Below, piece after piece: positions 63,140-64,000 of a DNA stretch of 64,000 nt. Origin of the DNA: Luscinia megarhynchos (taxonomy: Eukaryota > Chordata > Aves > Passeriformes > Turdidae). Both the position numbers and the translations under genes were made by a program. The notes below the pieces were generated by a model. It was not told where the DNA came from. It was given only the letters and a program-made list of their open reading frames with translations, and searched no databases. Position 1 is the stretch's first letter. Each line of letters starts with the position of its first letter. The DNA lies in the NCBI GenBank assembly GCA_034336665.1, contig CM067572.1:6502286-6566285 (forward strand). Direction: 5' to 3'.

Positions 63140-63550
63140 GTCCAGTTCTGGGCTCCTCAACACAGGACATGGAGCTCCTGGAGCCGGTCCAGCAAAGGGC
63201 ATGAGGATGATTAAAGGTCTGGGGTGTTTCACGAGGAAAAGCTGAGGGAGCAGAGCGTCTTCAGCCTCGGGGAGAGGTGACCTCAATAATGTCTGCAAGG
63301 AGGTGTCAGAGGATGGATCAGGCCCTTCTCGGTGGTGCAGAGCAATAGAACAAGAGACAACGGGCAGAAACTGATGTACAGGAAGTTCCTGTTTCAATAA
63401 GAAAGAACTTTCCTGTGCAATGACCGCTCACTAGAATGGATTGCCTATAGAAGATGTGGAGTCGCCCTTACTGGAAATACACCTGAACCCTTTGGACATA
63501 ATCCTGTGCCACGTGCTCTGGGACGATCCTGCTGGCGCTGGGAATTGCGA
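63140..63550 (+). mobile_element. CR1 LINE fragment lacking its 3' end
   Basis: Segments such as GGAGCCGGTCCAGCAAAGGG, GAGGATGATTAAAGGTCTGG, AAGCTGAGGGAGCAGAG, then TTTGGACATAATCCTGTGCC and GACGATCCTGCT follow the sense order of a CR1 subfamily. The terminal CR1 tail is absent, and the element runs up to the edge of the ACTL6A CpG island. Confidence 0.75.
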
Positions 63551-63712
63551 CCAGAGAATCCACCGTGGTCCTTTCCCTCCCGAACCAATCTGTGACTCCT
63601 CTCACGGTCCCCACCTCACCTGCCCCGCTCCCCTCACCCCGTCCCGTCCCCTCGCACCGCCCCCCCCGCCCCGCACTGCCCCGCCTGCCCGCCCTCCGCG
63701 TCCCGCTCCAGG

Positions 63713-63788
63713 ATTGGCTGTTCGCGGCAAGGCCCCGCCTCCCGCCGGCCGCCATTGGCCGCTTCTGCCCGCGCGGCGCTGCCATTGG
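63713..63788 (+). promoter_or_regulatory. ACTL6A: Triple inverted CCAAT (NF-Y) cluster
   Basis: ATTGG occurs at 63713-63717, 63754-63758 and 63784-63788, all in the same orientation and spaced 41 and 30 bp. These spacings are close to whole helical turns, the arrangement seen in many NF-Y-driven growth-related promoters. Confidence 0.6.
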
Positions 63789-63982
63789 CGGGCGGGCATC
63801 GGCGCTGCGGGTCGGGCCGCGCCGCGGGCGGGGAGCGTGGCCGGGCCGCTTTTGTTGCTGGGTCGGCGGCGAGAGGAGCGGGCGGGGAGCGCGGGGCCCG
63901 CGGACACCGGAGCCGGCGGGCAGCGGGGCCGGGCGGCGCGGCGCGGGCACGGCGGACGGCGGGGCCGGGCCCAGCGGCAGCC

Positions 63983-64000
63983 ATGAGCGGCGGCGTGTAC
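63983..64000 (+). CDS. ACTL6A: Actin-like 6A (BAF53A), first six codons only
   Basis: The window ends with ATG AGC GGC GGC GTG TAC, MSGGVY, the known N-terminus of ACTL6A. The ATG has a good Kozak context (GCAGCCATGA) and sits in a CpG island. The product is an actin-related protein found in the BAF/PBAF, INO80 and TIP60/p400 chromatin complexes. Only six residues are visible, but MSGGVY, the promoter context and the expected synteny beside GNB4 in head-to-head orientation agree. The rest of exon 1 and all other exons lie outside the window. Confidence 0.88.

Larger units (their letters stand above)
63590..64000. promoter_or_regulatory. ACTL6A: CpG island: ACTL6A promoter and 5'UTR
   Basis: A C-rich then CpG-dense block leading to the ACTL6A start codon. 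It contains GC boxes and three inverted CCAAT boxes (ATTGG at 63713, 63754 and 63784). Transcription probably starts between about 63830 and 63930 on the plus strand, inferred from the position of the CCAAT boxes. ORFs across the island in other frames are composition artefacts. Confidence 0.85.

Noticed and set aside
63441..63986. 181-codon plus-strand ORF ending at the ACTL6A start
   Set aside because: It begins in a CR1 fragment and continues through CpG-rich promoter DNA in a different frame from ACTL6A.

Overview
This is vertebrate nuclear DNA, almost certainly from a bird. Intronic and intergenic DNA is AT-rich, two dense CpG islands mark promoters, interspersed repeats are sparse, and the recognisable ones are fragments of the CR1 LINE family typical of birds and other sauropsids. 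No prokaryotic operon, CRISPR array, viral gene or RNA gene was recognised. The species cannot be named from this window.

Layout: the left third holds GNB4, encoding G-protein beta-4, on the minus strand. All nine coding exons are present (about 0.7 to 10.8 kb). Joined, they give exactly 1,023 nt, or 340 residues plus a stop, with every junction in phase and flanked by AG/GT. A 3'UTR runs off the left edge. A long first intron (about 10.8 to 25-26.5 kb) leads to a CpG island at about 25.33-26.66 kb, which holds the probable promoter and non-coding first exon. A 30-bp G-rich minisatellite and a CR1 fragment lie just beyond it.

From 27.3 to 62.9 kb is intergenic DNA with no gene I can support. 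It holds CR1 fragments, microsatellites, a G-quadruplex-prone hexamer array and several candidate regulatory segments. At the right edge a second CpG island, with three inverted CCAAT boxes, leads to the first six codons (MSGGVY) of ACTL6A on the plus strand. ACTL6A encodes the BAF53A actin-related subunit of BAF, INO80 and TIP60 chromatin complexes. GNB4 and ACTL6A lie head to head about 37 kb apart; from memory they are also neighbours in other amniotes, including human 3q26.33.

The two genes act in unrelated processes: heterotrimeric G-protein signalling at the membrane, and chromatin remodelling. Nothing in the sequence suggests a shared function. The most unusual observation is the extreme difference in third-position GC between adjacent GNB4 exons, from about 14% to 97%. 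I found no convincing new biological system; the other findings are regulatory or repeat features that can be tested.
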